A stretch of 64,000 bases of DNA from Nocardia harenae NBRC 108248 (GCF_001612885.1 NZ_BDBH01000002.1:579475-643474), one strand, 5' to 3'. Shown: positions 35,430-44,786, counted from the stretch's first letter. The notes: a model not told the origin generated them from the letters alone. Numbers and translations are program-made.

Positions 35430-37223
35430 ATGTCGGTTTCCCGCGCGTTCCGCTCGTCGGCCCTGCTCGCCGCGGTGCTCGCGGTCGCCACGCTCGTGCT
35501 GAGCGGGTGCGGCTCGGGCGACGGCGGCGGGCAGGCCCGTGATCTGTGCGCCCCGCCGGGGCCGACGGCGGCCGCCGCCGCGCCCGCCAACCTGGCCTCC
35601 CCGCAGGGCGCGGGCGCCGACCGCTACACCACCCCGGACGTGGTGCCGCTGAGCTCCATCGACGTGAGCAGGCTCGGGCTGATCACGCCGGGCCGGCTCA
35701 GCGTCGGCACGCTCTCCGACGCCCCGCCGAGCATCTGCGTGAACGGCAGCAACCAGGTCACCGGCTTCGACAACGAGCTGCTGCGGGCCATCGCGGCCAA
35801 GCTCGGGCTGACCGTCGACTTCGCCAGCACCGACTTCTCCGGCCTGCTCGCCAGCGTGGCCGCCGGGCGCTACGACGTCGGCTCGTCCAACATCACCACC
35901 ACCGACGCGCGGCGCCAGCTGGTCGGCTTCACCAATGGCTACGACTTCGGCTACTTCTCGCTGGTCACTCCCGTCGGCAGCGCGATCGGGAGCTTCGCGG
36001 ACCTGAACCCGGACACCAGGATCGCGGTGGTGCAGGGCACCGTGCAGGACGAGTTCGTGGTGAACCAGCTCGGGCTGGACCCGGTGAAGTTCCCGGACTA
36101 CAACACCGCCTACGCGAACCTGAAGTCCGGCCAGGTGGACGTCTGGGTGGCGCCGTCCGCGCAGGCCGAGGGCGCGATCGCGCCCGGCGACCCGATCACC
36201 GTCGCGGAGAACACCTTCAGCCTGGACAATTTCGTCGGCTACGCCGCCGCCAAGACCAACCAGCCGCTGATCGACGCGCTGAACAGCGGCCTGGACGCGG
36301 TGATCGCGGACGGCACCTACGCCCGGCTCTACCAGGACTGGGTGCCGCGCGAGCTGCCGCCGGGGTGGAAGCCGGGCTCGCGCGCCGCGCCCACCCCCGA
36401 GCTGCCCGACTTCCGCGCGCTGGCCGCGCAGAACGCGCAGCCGGAGCAGACCGAGGCCGCCGCTCCCAAGTCCACGCTGGAACAGCTGGGCGACACCTTC
36501 TTCGACTGGTCGCTGTACAAGCAGGCATTCCCCGAGCTGATCAAGACCGGGCTGCCGAACACCCTGATCCTGGCGGTGGTCTCCGGTGTGCTCGGCACCG
36601 TGCTCGGCATGCTGCTCGCGGTGGCCGGCATCGCCCGCACCCGGTGGCTGCGCTGGCCCGCCCGGGTCTACACCGATATCTTCCGCGGCCTGCCCGCGGT
36701 GGTGATCATCCTGATCATCGGACTCGGCATCGGCCCGGTGGTCCGCAATATCACCGGCAACAACCCGTACTGGCTCGGCGCGGTGGCGCTGGCGCTGCTG
36801 GCCTCGGCCTACATCGGCGAGATCTTCCGCTCCGGCATCCAGTCGGTGGAGCCGGGGCAGCTGGAGGCGGCGCGCGCCATCGGCTTCGGCTACCGGCAGG
36901 CCATGACGCTGGTGATCATCCCGCAGGGCGTGCGCCGGGTGCTGCCCGCGCTGATGAACCAGTTCATCGCGCTGATCAAGGACTCCTCGCTGATCTACTT
37001 CCTCGGCCTGCTGGTGAGCCAGCGCGAGCTCTTCGCCGTCGGCCGCGACCTCAACGCGCAGACCGGCAACCTCTCGCCGCTGGTCGCCGCCGGGCTGGTG
37101 TACCTGCTGCTCACCATCCCGCTCACGCACCTGGTCAACTACATCGACCGGCGGATGCGCACCGGCCGCCCGGACCGGCCCATCGACCCCGCGGACCAGG
37201 CCGCCATCACCGAAGGACGCTGA
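35430..37223 (+). CDS. fused amino-acid ABC binding protein and permease
   Basis: 597 residues. A signal peptide and lipobox end at Cys27 (LVLSGC). A family 3 solute-binding domain covers about 60-315 (LSVGTLSDAPPSICVNGSNQVTGFDNELLRAIAAKLGL, ITTTDARRQLVGFTNGYDFGYFSLV). A HisM/GlnP-type permease domain with the EAA loop ARAIGFGYRQAMTLVIIPQGVRRVLPAL runs from about 365 to 590. The fusion tethers the receptor to the membrane channel. The ATPase gene follows 2 bp downstream. Polar amino acids such as glutamine or glutamate are the likely cargo. Confidence 0.9.
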   Translation: MSVSRAFRSSALLAAVLAVATLVLSGCGSGDGGGQARDLCAPPGPTAAAAAPANLASPQGAGADRYTTPDVVPLSSIDVSRLGLITPGRLSVGTLSDAPPSICVNGSNQVTGFDNELLRAIAAKLGLTVDFASTDFSGLLASVAAGRYDVGSSNITTTDARRQLVGFTNGYDFGYFSLVTPVGSAIGSFADLNPDTRIAVVQGTVQDEFVVNQLGLDPVKFPDYNTAYANLKSGQVDVWVAPSAQAEGAIAPGDPITVAENTFSLDNFVGYAAAKTNQPLIDALNSGLDAVIADGTYARLYQDWVPRELPPGWKPGSRAAPTPELPDFRALAAQNAQPEQTEAAAPKSTLEQLGDTFFDWSLYKQAFPELIKTGLPNTLILAVVSGVLGTVLGMLLAVAGIARTRWLRWPARVYTDIFRGLPAVVIILIIGLGIGPVVRNITGNNPYWLGAVALALLASAYIGEIFRSGIQSVEPGQLEAARAIGFGYRQAMTLVIIPQGVRRVLPALMNQFIALIKDSSLIYFLGLLVSQRELFAVGRDLNAQTGNLSPLVAAGLVYLLLTIPLTHLVNYIDRRMRTGRPDRPIDPADQAAITEGR

Positions 37224-37225
37224 TC

Positions 37226-37951
37226 ATGAGTGCTTCGCTCACCGGCACCGGGCTGCACCTCACCCTCGGCCGCAACCACATCCTGCGCGGCGTCGACCTG
37301 CACGTCGACGCGGGCCGCACGGTCACCGTGATCGGGCCCTCCGGGTCAGGCAAGTCCACCCTGCTCCGGGTGCTGAACCGGCTGCACGAACCGGACAGGG
37401 GTGACGTGCTGCTGGACGGCAAGTCGGTGCTCACCGAGAACCCGGACCGGCTGCGCCGCCGCATCGGCATGGTCTTCCAGCAGTTCAACCTGTTCCCGCA
37501 CAAGTCGGTCGCGGAGAATGTCGCGCTCGGCCCGCGCAAGCTGGAGGGGCTCTCCGCCGAGGAAGCGCGCGCGCTCGCCGTCGAGCAGCTCGAGCGGGTC
37601 GGGCTCGCCGACAAGGTCGACTCGCGGCCAGGCAACCTCTCCGGTGGCCAGCAGCAGCGCGTCGCCATCGCCCGCGCGCTGGCCATGAAGCCCGAGCTCA
37701 TGCTCTTCGACGAGGCCACATCGGCGCTCGACCCGGAGCTGGTCAAGGGCGTGCTCGCGCTCATCGCCGAGCTCGCCTCCGGTGGCATGACCATGGTCGT
37801 CGTCACCCACGAGATGGGCTTCGCCCGCTCGGTCTCCGACACCGTCGTCTTCATGGACCGGGGGGTCGTGGTCGAGCACGGCGCCCCCGACGCCGTCTTC
37901 GACAATGCCGAAACCGCGCGCCTGCGCACCTTCCTCGATCAGGTGCTGTAG
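37226..37951 (+). CDS. amino-acid ABC transporter ATPase, GlnQ-type
   Basis: 241 residues: Walker A GPSGSGKST, VFQQFNLFPHKSV, signature LSGGQQQRV, Walker B LMLFDEATSALDPE and the switch His in VVTHEMGFARSVSD. It powers the fused binding-protein/permease encoded 2 bp upstream. ATG 37226 gives a normal start MSASLTGTGL. The gene is convergent with the CHAT gene; they overlap by 13 bp at their ends. Confidence 0.92.
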   Translation: MSASLTGTGLHLTLGRNHILRGVDLHVDAGRTVTVIGPSGSGKSTLLRVLNRLHEPDRGDVLLDGKSVLTENPDRLRRRIGMVFQQFNLFPHKSVAENVALGPRKLEGLSAEEARALAVEQLERVGLADKVDSRPGNLSGGQQQRVAIARALAMKPELMLFDEATSALDPELVKGVLALIAELASGGMTMVVVTHEMGFARSVSDTVVFMDRGVVVEHGAPDAVFDNAETARLRTFLDQVL

Positions 37952-39177
37952 ATCGTCGCCGGTGCCGCCCAGAGGATCGGGGCGGTGGCGGCGGAGGGGG
38001 TTGTGCGCCAGGCGGTGAGGCGGGTGCGCTGCCAGTCGGCGTGCGCGGTGACGGGGTCGGGGTGTTCGTGGGCGGTATCGACGGCGCAGATGGTGTCCTG
38101 GAGCGGGCTGCCGGAGGCACCGGCCAGGCGCTGCAGGGCGAGGTCGGTGGGGAGGGCCCAGCGGCAGGCGGTGACGAGTTCGGCGCCGCCCGCGATCATG
38201 GCGGTGACCAGGCCGAGCGCCTCGCCGAAGCGGAGGTCGCCGCCGCTCTCGCAGGCGATCAGCGCGACCCGGGCGGGGATGGGCCAGAGCTCGTTGCCCG
38301 GCCGCGGGTCGGGGTCGCGGGTGTGCGAGCCGAGCAGCAGGTCCTTCGCGGTGAAGGGGCGGTGAGTGCGGATCGGTGCGGCGAAGCCGGGGCGGTCGGC
38401 GGGGCAGGCGAGGTGCAGGGCGGCCTCCTCGCTGCGGCCGGACTCCGGGGCGGCGGCGGTGACGTGGCCGACGTAGAGCAGGCGGCTCGCGCCCGCGCGC
38501 AGCAGCTCGCCGAGCAGGTCGCGGTCGAGGTCGGTGCGGCGGAAGGCGTCGGTGGGGGTCGCGGCCTTCGGGGCGAGCCGGTCGTTCGCGGCGTACTCGG
38601 CGATGCGGCGGGCCACCGGCATGGCCGGGTCGGGGCGGCCGAGCACCGAGCCGAGCGCGGAGTCGGCGCGGAAGCCGGGGACGCGCGGGTCGAGCACGGC
38701 GACCACCGGGAGCGCCGGGTCCCACGGGCGCGGCTCGCGGGCGCGGACCACGCTGACCGGCGGCAGCAGGCTGATATCGGCGATCTCGAGCAGCCGGATG
38801 GCGGGGTCGGGGGCGAGCAGTTCCCAGGGGATCTGGGCGACCCGCGGCGCCGGCTGAATGCGAAGGTGCGGGCGGATTCCGCTGGTCATCAGCTCGTGCA
38901 GGGCAGTGGCGAGGTTGTAGGGGAGGAAGGCGCGGGAGAGTTCTTCGGCGAGGCGCTGTTCGCGTCGCGGGTCGGCGAGCGCGCCCGCGGTGAGCGCGTT
39001 CTCCAGGCTGCCGGGGGTACCGGGGTCGGGGAGGGCGGCGGTGAGTTCGGCGAGGACCGCGCGGAGTTGGGCCTCGGGGACGATGCCGATTCCCGGTGCG
39101 GCGGTGTGGTTCTCCCAGCGCCACCAGAGGTAGAGGTCGCCGGCGTCGGCCATGCGGATGTAGGCCGTTGGGGTCAT
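37939..39177 (-). CDS. CHAT-domain (caspase-like) protease
   Basis: 412 residues. The N-terminal 90 residues are not recognised. A CHAT peptidase follows, with the PWELL motif (IPWELLAPD near 116-124), catalytic His238 in LLYVGHVTA and catalytic Cys309 in ALIACESGGD, then AMIAGGAELVTACRW. CHAT enzymes are caspase relatives that cut partner proteins when activated, often together with TPR proteins. The ATG overlaps the stop of the upstream TPR gene (ATGA), so the two are made together. It is the last gene of a four-gene operon. Substrate and trigger are unknown. Confidence 0.88.
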   Translation of the reverse strand: MTPTAYIRMADAGDLYLWWRWENHTAAPGIGIVPEAQLRAVLAELTAALPDPGTPGSLENALTAGALADPRREQRLAEELSRAFLPYNLATALHELMTSGIRPHLRIQPAPRVAQIPWELLAPDPAIRLLEIADISLLPPVSVVRAREPRPWDPALPVVAVLDPRVPGFRADSALGSVLGRPDPAMPVARRIAEYAANDRLAPKAATPTDAFRRTDLDRDLLGELLRAGASRLLYVGHVTAAAPESGRSEEAALHLACPADRPGFAAPIRTHRPFTAKDLLLGSHTRDPDPRPGNELWPIPARVALIACESGGDLRFGEALGLVTAMIAGGAELVTACRWALPTDLALQRLAGASGSPLQDTICAVDTAHEHPDPVTAHADWQRTRLTAWRTTPSAATAPILWAAPATIYST

Positions 39178-40775
39178 ATCTGCACCACCCGACTGGCCCG
39201 CACCGGCCTGCCATACCGCTGCTCGGCGGCTGCGAGGTGCTCGGCGAGCGCGATCCGGCCGTCCGGCAGGGCGATTCGCGGTGGCGGCGCGACGGCGAGT
39301 CCGGCGGCCGCGGCGACCTCGGCGAGCGCGATGCCAAGCTCGACCGGGCCGCCCGCGGTCAGTGCACCACCCACCTCCTCCGGAGGATCGATCCAGGTCA
39401 GCGGCAGAGTCGGGGGTGTCGCGGTGCCGGTGCTGCGGTCCAGGTCGATGGTCGTTCCGGCGCAGCGGGTTTCGATGAGTTCGGCGATGAGCCGGCCATT
39501 GCCGGAGGCGTAGGCGAGGCGGAAGGCGATCCGGGCCGCCGGGTCGGCGATCTCGTCGTTCCAGCGGGCGCGCTGGGTGCCGTCGGGGAAGGTGAAGCGC
39601 ACGGCGTCGAGGGCGAGGGCGGCGATGACCGCGAGTTCGGTGCCGCGGGCCAGCCGGGCCGGGTCCTCGGCCGCTTCGATGAGCGCGGCGTGCCAGTAGT
39701 CGATCCGGGCGCAGCGGGTGGTCATGCCGCGCTCCGCGCAGGCCGAAAAAGCCTCGTCGAGAAGGGTTTCAGCCTCGGGGAGGCGGCCGGTGCGGGCGGC
39801 GACGGTCGCCAGCCGCACCCGGACCTCGGCGGCGTCGAGCACCGCACCGGATTTCTCGAATCGGGCCAGGGCTTGCCGGTACGCCCCCTCGGCATCGGCG
39901 GGCCGATCGGCCCCTTCGGCCAGGAAACCCCGCAGTTTGGCGCCGATTCCGGCGCGGTGCGCGAGCCCGGCTCGCTCGAAGTACTCCTGGCTGCGGCGCA
40001 GTGGCTCGGCGGCCTCGTCCAGGCGGCCGGTGCGGGCAAGCATGGCGGCGGTGTTCTGATCGGTCTCGGCGCGGGCATTGAGGTCGTTCGCCTCGGTGAA
40101 GGCGGCTCCGGCCTGGGCGGCGAAGTCGAGGGCGAGGTCGGTGCGGCCGGTCTCGAAGTGGGCGGCGGCCAGGTTGAGCAGCGGGTGCCCGGCCAGTTCG
40201 GGGGCGAAGCGGACGGCGGCGTCCAGGGATTCGGTGGCGAGTTCCAGAGCCAGGGCCCAGTGGTCGCGGTGGATGGCGACGGCGGTGAGCGAGAGCAGGC
40301 AGGCCACTCGGACCCGGCCGAGATCGGGGTCGGTGCTGTCGGCCAGCAGGGTGCGGGCCTCCTCGAGGGAGTTCCGCGCACCGTCGAGGTCGCCGAGGTG
40401 CTGCTGGACCTGGGAGAGGGTGATGAGGGCGTGCGGGCGCACGCGCACCGCGTCGGCGGGCATGAGCGCGAGCGCCTCGCGCAGCAGCGGGAGCGCCTCG
40501 GCATGGTCGCCGAGTTCGTCGTGCATGCTCGCGGCATTGGTCAGTGCGGCGCGGTGCACGGCCTCGTCCGGGCTGGAAGCGGCTTTGCGGAAGATCCGAA
40601 GTGCCTCGGTGACCTCGCCCCGGCCGTACGCCGCGGCCCCGGCCGCCAGCAGCTCCCACCCGGCCGCCGCGGCACCTTCCGATGCGCCCGACTCGGCCGC
40701 GCCCGTCGGTAGCTCCGGCGCCGGCCCACCGAGCGCGCCCGGCCGCGCGCCGCCGGAGTCAGAAGTCGGAGTCAT
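39174..40775 (-). CDS. TPR-repeat protein, partner of the CHAT protease
   Basis: 533 residues. From about residue 40 to 390 there are tandem helical repeats of TPR type (for example GDHAEALPLLREALALMP, GDLDGARNSLEEARTLL, TGRLDEAAEPLRRSQEYFERAG, TGRLPEAETLLDEAFSACAERG). The last 140 residues (MTTRCARIDYWHAALIEAAEDPARLARG onward, then a LAYASGNGRLIAELIETRCAGTTIDL segment) resemble the linker that precedes CHAT domains in fused proteins, so this protein and the CHAT gene may be a split TPR-CHAT protein. ATG 40775 overlaps the upstream gene by 17 bp. Confidence 0.82.
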   Translation of the reverse strand: MTPTSDSGGARPGALGGPAPELPTGAAESGASEGAAAAGWELLAAGAAAYGRGEVTEALRIFRKAASSPDEAVHRAALTNAASMHDELGDHAEALPLLREALALMPADAVRVRPHALITLSQVQQHLGDLDGARNSLEEARTLLADSTDPDLGRVRVACLLSLTAVAIHRDHWALALELATESLDAAVRFAPELAGHPLLNLAAAHFETGRTDLALDFAAQAGAAFTEANDLNARAETDQNTAAMLARTGRLDEAAEPLRRSQEYFERAGLAHRAGIGAKLRGFLAEGADRPADAEGAYRQALARFEKSGAVLDAAEVRVRLATVAARTGRLPEAETLLDEAFSACAERGMTTRCARIDYWHAALIEAAEDPARLARGTELAVIAALALDAVRFTFPDGTQRARWNDEIADPAARIAFRLAYASGNGRLIAELIETRCAGTTIDLDRSTGTATPPTLPLTWIDPPEEVGGALTAGGPVELGIALAEVAAAAGLAVAPPPRIALPDGRIALAEHLAAAEQRYGRPVRASRVVQI

Positions 40776-41736
40776 CGGCGGCGGCCGCACTCTCGGCGCG
40801 CAGCGGGGAGCCGGTTCCGGCGAGCCGGGTGCGGGCGAACTCCCGCACCCGGACCCGATCCGCCGCCGAATCCGCCTGCGCCGACCCGACTCCGGGCACG
40901 AAGAGCTCCGGCTCGGCGGCATCGCCGGTGGCCAGCGTGGTGACCCAGCGATCGGCGGCGGCATCGAGCGGCACGCGCAACTCCCCGACCCGGACCCAGG
41001 GCCGCAGGTGCGCGGGGACCAGCACCGGCACCGTCCGCGGCGCCGCCACCACCTCGACCCGCAGCACCCCGGCCCCACCCTGCCGCACCGACTCCCAGGT
41101 CAGCGCCTGTTCGGAGGCATCGATCACGCCGGGCGGGCAGCGATGCCACGCCCACCCGGTGCTGCCGCGCCGCAGCACCATCCCCGCCGGCGCCCCGTCC
41201 CCGGCGGCCAGCGCGTAGTCCTCGGCGCGCGCGGTCACCTCGACCGGAACGGGGGCGACCGCGTCGGCCCCGTCGACCAGCGCGTCACAGGCGGCGGTCA
41301 GCTCGGCGATCTCGGCGTCCAGTAGCCCCTGGTCGAGCGCGGCGATCCCGTCCAGGGTGGAGGCGGGCCACCAGCGGGCGGCCCAGTGCGCGTAGGCGAG
41401 CTGCCTGGCGGCCGCGGCCTGCGCGGGATCGGCGGGCGAGACGTCGAGCGGCCCGGCGGCCGCGGGCGAGAGGTCGAGCGACCCGGAAACGCGATCGGCC
41501 ACGGCCACCGCTGCCGCCTCGCCGTAGAGCGCCCACAACCAATCCTGCGCGGCCGCCGGGTCGTCCAATACCGCCGCCGCAACACCGCTGTCATCGAAGA
41601 GATCCCAGGTCAGGTGCCCACCCGACACCTCGAGCACCAGCACCCCGACCCCCGGCACCGGATCCAGCACGGTCGGCGCCCCCGCGGGAGCGAGCACGGT
41701 CAGCCCGTCCGCCCCGGACAGCTCGACGATCGCCAT
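40759..41736 (-). CDS. hypothetical protein of the TPR-CHAT operon
   Basis: 325 residues, family not recognised. The first 110 residues look like a compact alpha/beta module with acidic patches (LDPVPGVGVLVLEVSGGHLTWDLFDD), followed by a helical part (QAAAARQLAYAHWAARWWPASTLDGIAALDQGLLDAEIAELTAACDALVDG) and a C-terminal beta-rich part with WESVRQGGAGVLRVEVVAAPRTVPVLVPAHLRPW. The start ATG shares one base with the upstream stop (TGATG). The context makes it a candidate sensor or adaptor for the CHAT protease. Confidence 0.65.
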   Translation of the reverse strand: MAIVELSGADGLTVLAPAGAPTVLDPVPGVGVLVLEVSGGHLTWDLFDDSGVAAAVLDDPAAAQDWLWALYGEAAAVAVADRVSGSLDLSPAAAGPLDVSPADPAQAAAARQLAYAHWAARWWPASTLDGIAALDQGLLDAEIAELTAACDALVDGADAVAPVPVEVTARAEDYALAAGDGAPAGMVLRRGSTGWAWHRCPPGVIDASEQALTWESVRQGGAGVLRVEVVAAPRTVPVLVPAHLRPWVRVGELRVPLDAAADRWVTTLATGDAAEPELFVPGVGSAQADSAADRVRVREFARTRLAGTGSPLRAESAAAADDSDF

Positions 41737-43091
41737 CAGCCCGCCCTCTGCGCCGGGGTCTCCAGCTCGGCACGCGCGCTGAGCACCTGTTTCACCCGCA
41801 TCCGGTGATCGAGCATGACCGACCGGGCGACCCCGTCGAGCAGATCCCACAGCTCGTCCGGGTCGTACACCGGCGCCGCGCGCACATCCCGCCCGTGCAA
41901 CCGCACCCAGAGCCTGCGCAGGTACGGCCGCCACGGCCGGGCCAGATCGGCGGCGACGGCGGCGAGCGGCTCGGCATCGGCACCGGGCGCACCGGCCACC
42001 GAGAGCCGCCGGGCCGCCAGGACATACGCCTCGCGCTGCCAGCGCCCGTTCACGATCCGGTGCGCGGCGGTGGCATCCGGCGCGGTGCCCGGCGTGCCAT
42101 CCGGCGCCGGAGCGGTCGCCCCGGCGGGCGCGAGGCCGAGCGCGAGCGCGATCCCGGCGGTCGCGGTGAGCCGCAGCGATTCGTCCAGCAGTGCCAGCGG
42201 CGCGCAGCTGCGCGCGACCTCGGCGGCGACCAGCTCCGGCACGGTCGGCAGGTCGGCCCGCTCGGAGCCGCCCTGCAGCACGGTGAAGACCCGCTCGTAG
42301 ACGGTGCGGTCGAACGGGAGCCCGAGCTGCGCGGTCGCGGCGGAGCTGCCGACCGCGGGCTGCGGCGGCACCGGACGCGCGGTGAGCCCGAGCTCGGCCG
42401 CGGTCCAGCCGGTCACCAGCTGCCAGAGCTCGATCCCGGCGTGCGTGCCCGCGTGCGCGTCGAGCAGGTCGTCGAAGGTCTGCAGCCCGTTGTCGGCGCC
42501 GTCGGTGAGCCGGGCGGCGGCGCAGGCGTCGAGCAGGGTGTGCAGGTCATCGCCGTGGTCCGGGGTGGGCGCGTCGGTGAGCGGGCGGCGGGCCCAAGCC
42601 GTGGCCAGCAGCGCGGCGAGTTCGGCGGCGCGGGCCGGGTCGGTGAGGTGCGCCCGGAGCACGGCGACGGTGCGGCCCGCCGGGCTGTCGTGGATCTCGC
42701 GCAGCGCCGCCTCGGCGATGGCTCGGTCGCGCAGCGGCTCCGGGGTGCCGCGGGTGACGGCCAGCTCGAAGCAGCGTTGGAAGTAGAGGTCCTGCGGATT
42801 GCCGTCGGTGATCTTGACGGCCCGGCGCACCTGCTTGAGCAGGGTGAACCAGGCGGCGGTGGCCCGCAGGTCGTCGGCGGCGGCGTGCAGCCGGGCGGTG
42901 AGCAGCGCGATGCCGTCGGCGTCGAGCACCGGCCCGGCGCAGGCCGGGTGCTGCACCGGCCGGATGACCAGCGGGTCGAGCACCAGTTTCACGGTGCGGC
43001 GCAGCGGCCCGCCCTGCGGACCGCTGAGCGGTGCCAAGCCATCGAGCCCGCGCCACACCTCGTCGAGCACAGCGGCCCGGGGTCGTCGCAT
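41736..43091 (-). CDS. hypothetical protein, first gene of the TPR-CHAT operon
   Basis: 451 residues, no recognised domain. It is mostly helical by composition, with conserved-looking segments TLLKQVRRAVKITDGNPQDLYFQRCFELAVTRG and VYDPDELWDLLDGVARSVMLDHRMRVKQVLSARAELETPA. No signal peptide or membrane segment. The ATG at 43091 directly follows a TAACCT box, so the operon mRNA appears leaderless. The four genes overlap by 1, 17 and 4 bp, pointing to one functional unit. Confidence 0.65.
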   Translation of the reverse strand: MRRPRAAVLDEVWRGLDGLAPLSGPQGGPLRRTVKLVLDPLVIRPVQHPACAGPVLDADGIALLTARLHAAADDLRATAAWFTLLKQVRRAVKITDGNPQDLYFQRCFELAVTRGTPEPLRDRAIAEAALREIHDSPAGRTVAVLRAHLTDPARAAELAALLATAWARRPLTDAPTPDHGDDLHTLLDACAAARLTDGADNGLQTFDDLLDAHAGTHAGIELWQLVTGWTAAELGLTARPVPPQPAVGSSAATAQLGLPFDRTVYERVFTVLQGGSERADLPTVPELVAAEVARSCAPLALLDESLRLTATAGIALALGLAPAGATAPAPDGTPGTAPDATAAHRIVNGRWQREAYVLAARRLSVAGAPGADAEPLAAVAADLARPWRPYLRRLWVRLHGRDVRAAPVYDPDELWDLLDGVARSVMLDHRMRVKQVLSARAELETPAQRAG

Positions 43092-43097
43092 CGCACC

Positions 43098-43103
43098 AGG
43101 TTA
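43098..43103 (-). promoter_or_regulatory. -10 box for the TPR-CHAT operon (leaderless)
   Basis: On the minus strand TAACCT ends 6 nt before the ATG at 43091, with no ribosome-binding site. Confidence 0.5.
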
Positions 43104-43212
43104 GCGCCTTGCCCCGGCCGAAAGCTGGGATCGGTAGGGCGCGAACCCTTCCTACCTTCATCTCAACGGCCTCACCCCGAAGCCGAACAACCCGAGAACG
43201 AAGGAACGAACC

Positions 43213-43734
43213 ATGCGCACCACCACCCGCCTCGCCGCCACCACCGCCGCCGCGGCCGCCGCCCTCGCCCTGCTGGTCACCGGCTGCAGCGACAACACCG
43301 ACACCGCCACCCCCGCCGGCAACCCCACCACCCAGGCGAACGCGGGCACCTCCACCGCCGAGGTCGACGGCAAGACCATCGACGCCCGCTTCGACACCAC
43401 CTGCGCCAAGCAGGCAGGCACCCTCGCCCTGGCGCTGACCGACCTGAGCAACACCACCTACGGCAACCTCAGCGTCTCGGCCACCATCCAGGGCGAGGAC
43501 ACCGTCTCCGCCGTCGCCATCGCGGGCACCAAGGGCGGCGACAGCGGCACCCCCTACGCCGTCGGCTACGGCGCCGGCGCCCCCGGCGGCTCGGCCACGC
43601 TGACCAAGAACGGCACCACCTACACCGTCACCGGCGAGGGCGTCGGCGGGGTCGACCTCACCAACCCCCTCGCCGGCCCGAAGAACGTCCCCTTCGAGAT
43701 CACCTTCGCCTGCACCACCGTCGTCAACGGCTGA
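43213..43734 (+). CDS. 19-kDa-antigen-type lipoprotein (LpqH family)
   Basis: 173 residues. A signal peptide with lipobox LVTGC places the lipidated Cys at 25. A Thr/Ala-rich linker follows, then a beta-sandwich domain with a cysteine pair (DTTCAKQAG and FACTTVVNG) as in the mycobacterial 19-kDa lipoprotein family. GAACGAAGGAACGAACC before the ATG supplies the ribosome site. It is divergent from the TPR-CHAT operon. Cell-envelope role; function not defined. Confidence 0.82.
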   Translation: MRTTTRLAATTAAAAAALALLVTGCSDNTDTATPAGNPTTQANAGTSTAEVDGKTIDARFDTTCAKQAGTLALALTDLSNTTYGNLSVSATIQGEDTVSAVAIAGTKGGDSGTPYAVGYGAGAPGGSATLTKNGTTYTVTGEGVGGVDLTNPLAGPKNVPFEITFACTTVVNG

Positions 43735-43739
43735 TCCCG

Positions 43740-43759
43740 GTCCCGCCCTCGGGCGGGAC
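43740..43759 (+). terminator. hairpin after the lipoprotein gene
   Basis: GTCCCGCCC and GGGCGGGAC pair with a TC centre right after the stop codon at 43734. It lies between two same-strand genes and may attenuate read-through. Confidence 0.5.
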
Positions 43760-43778
43760 CCCTACCGGAAAGCACCCC

Positions 43779-44588
43779 ATGAACGTCAAGACCATCGCCC
43801 GCGCCATCGCCGCCGCCTTCCTGGTCATGGCCTGCGGCTACTACCTGCTGCACGGCCTCACCTACGACGGCCCCACCGATTACGGCCAGTCCATCCTGGC
43901 CTGGGTCGGCCCGCAGATGGCGCTGCCCATCATCGCGCTGACACTCACCCCGATCGTCTTCGCCTTCACCGGCGACGGCATCCTCTCCGCGCTCACCGGC
44001 ACCAACTCCGCCGAGTACCGGCACGCCCGGATCGGGCTCGGCACGGTGCGCGCGGTCCGGCACACCGGCGTCACCCTGAACCACCAGCCGCAGCTGCGGA
44101 TCGAGCTGAGCGTGGAGGGCGCCGACGGCAAGGTCTTCGATTCGGTGGCGAAGACGGTCGTCCCGCACCACCAGATCGCCATGCTCCGCCCCGGCCTGGT
44201 GCTGCCGGTTCGCTACCTGCCGCACCGCACCGACAGGGTCGAGCTCGACCTCTCCGGCGACCAGCGCGCGGCGCAGCACGCCATGAACGAGGCCATGCTG
44301 CGCAAGGGCTTCACCACTCGCGGCAAACTCGACATCGCCGAGCGCGGCATCGCCGCACAGGGCGTGGTGCAGACGCTCTCGGTGCCGGGCGAGATCCGCG
44401 ACGGCCACACCAAGGTGGTGCTCGGGCTGGCGATCACCCGCCCGGACGGCAGCACCTTCACCGCCCGCACCGAGAAGTTCGTGCCGCCGACCGCGGTCGG
44501 ACACGTGCAGGTCGGCCGCATCCTCCGGGTGCACTACCTGCCGCAGGACGAGAGCGAGGTGGTCATCGCCATCCCGGTCAGCGCATGA
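43779..44588 (+). CDS. membrane protein with two helices and repeated C-terminal beta domain
   Basis: 269 residues: two N-terminal membrane segments (IARAIAAAFLVMACGYYLLHGL, MALPIIALTLTPIVFAFTGDGI) and a cytoplasmic part in which two similar units appear, each ending with VLPVRYLPHRTDRVELDL or ILRVHYLPQDESEVVIAI. This resembles the DUF3592-like small beta domains. ATG 43779 is the start; the frame is open far upstream but crosses other genes. Function unknown. Confidence 0.7.
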   Translation: MNVKTIARAIAAAFLVMACGYYLLHGLTYDGPTDYGQSILAWVGPQMALPIIALTLTPIVFAFTGDGILSALTGTNSAEYRHARIGLGTVRAVRHTGVTLNHQPQLRIELSVEGADGKVFDSVAKTVVPHHQIAMLRPGLVLPVRYLPHRTDRVELDLSGDQRAAQHAMNEAMLRKGFTTRGKLDIAERGIAAQGVVQTLSVPGEIRDGHTKVVLGLAITRPDGSTFTARTEKFVPPTAVGHVQVGRILRVHYLPQDESEVVIAIPVSA

Positions 44589-44619
44589 CGGCCACCGCCG
44601 CCGAGCCCCGCCCCCCACC

Positions 44620-44650
44620 GATCCCGGTGTCTCCCAGAGACACCGGGATC
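44620..44650 (+). terminator. strong hairpin terminator
   Basis: GATCCCGGTGTCTC and GAGACACCGGGATC form a perfect 14-bp stem with a 3-nt loop, 31 bp after the preceding stop codon. Confidence 0.75.
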
Positions 44651-44786
44651 GCCGCGTCGGCCGGATGCTCACCGGTTGCGCGGCAAACTGAGGGTTACCT
44701 AATTGGCAGGCTGTTCACCTCGCCGTCGATTCCCACTGGGGAACATCGTCTACCGTGCGGCCGACCGCCGAAATGTAGGAGCCGCA

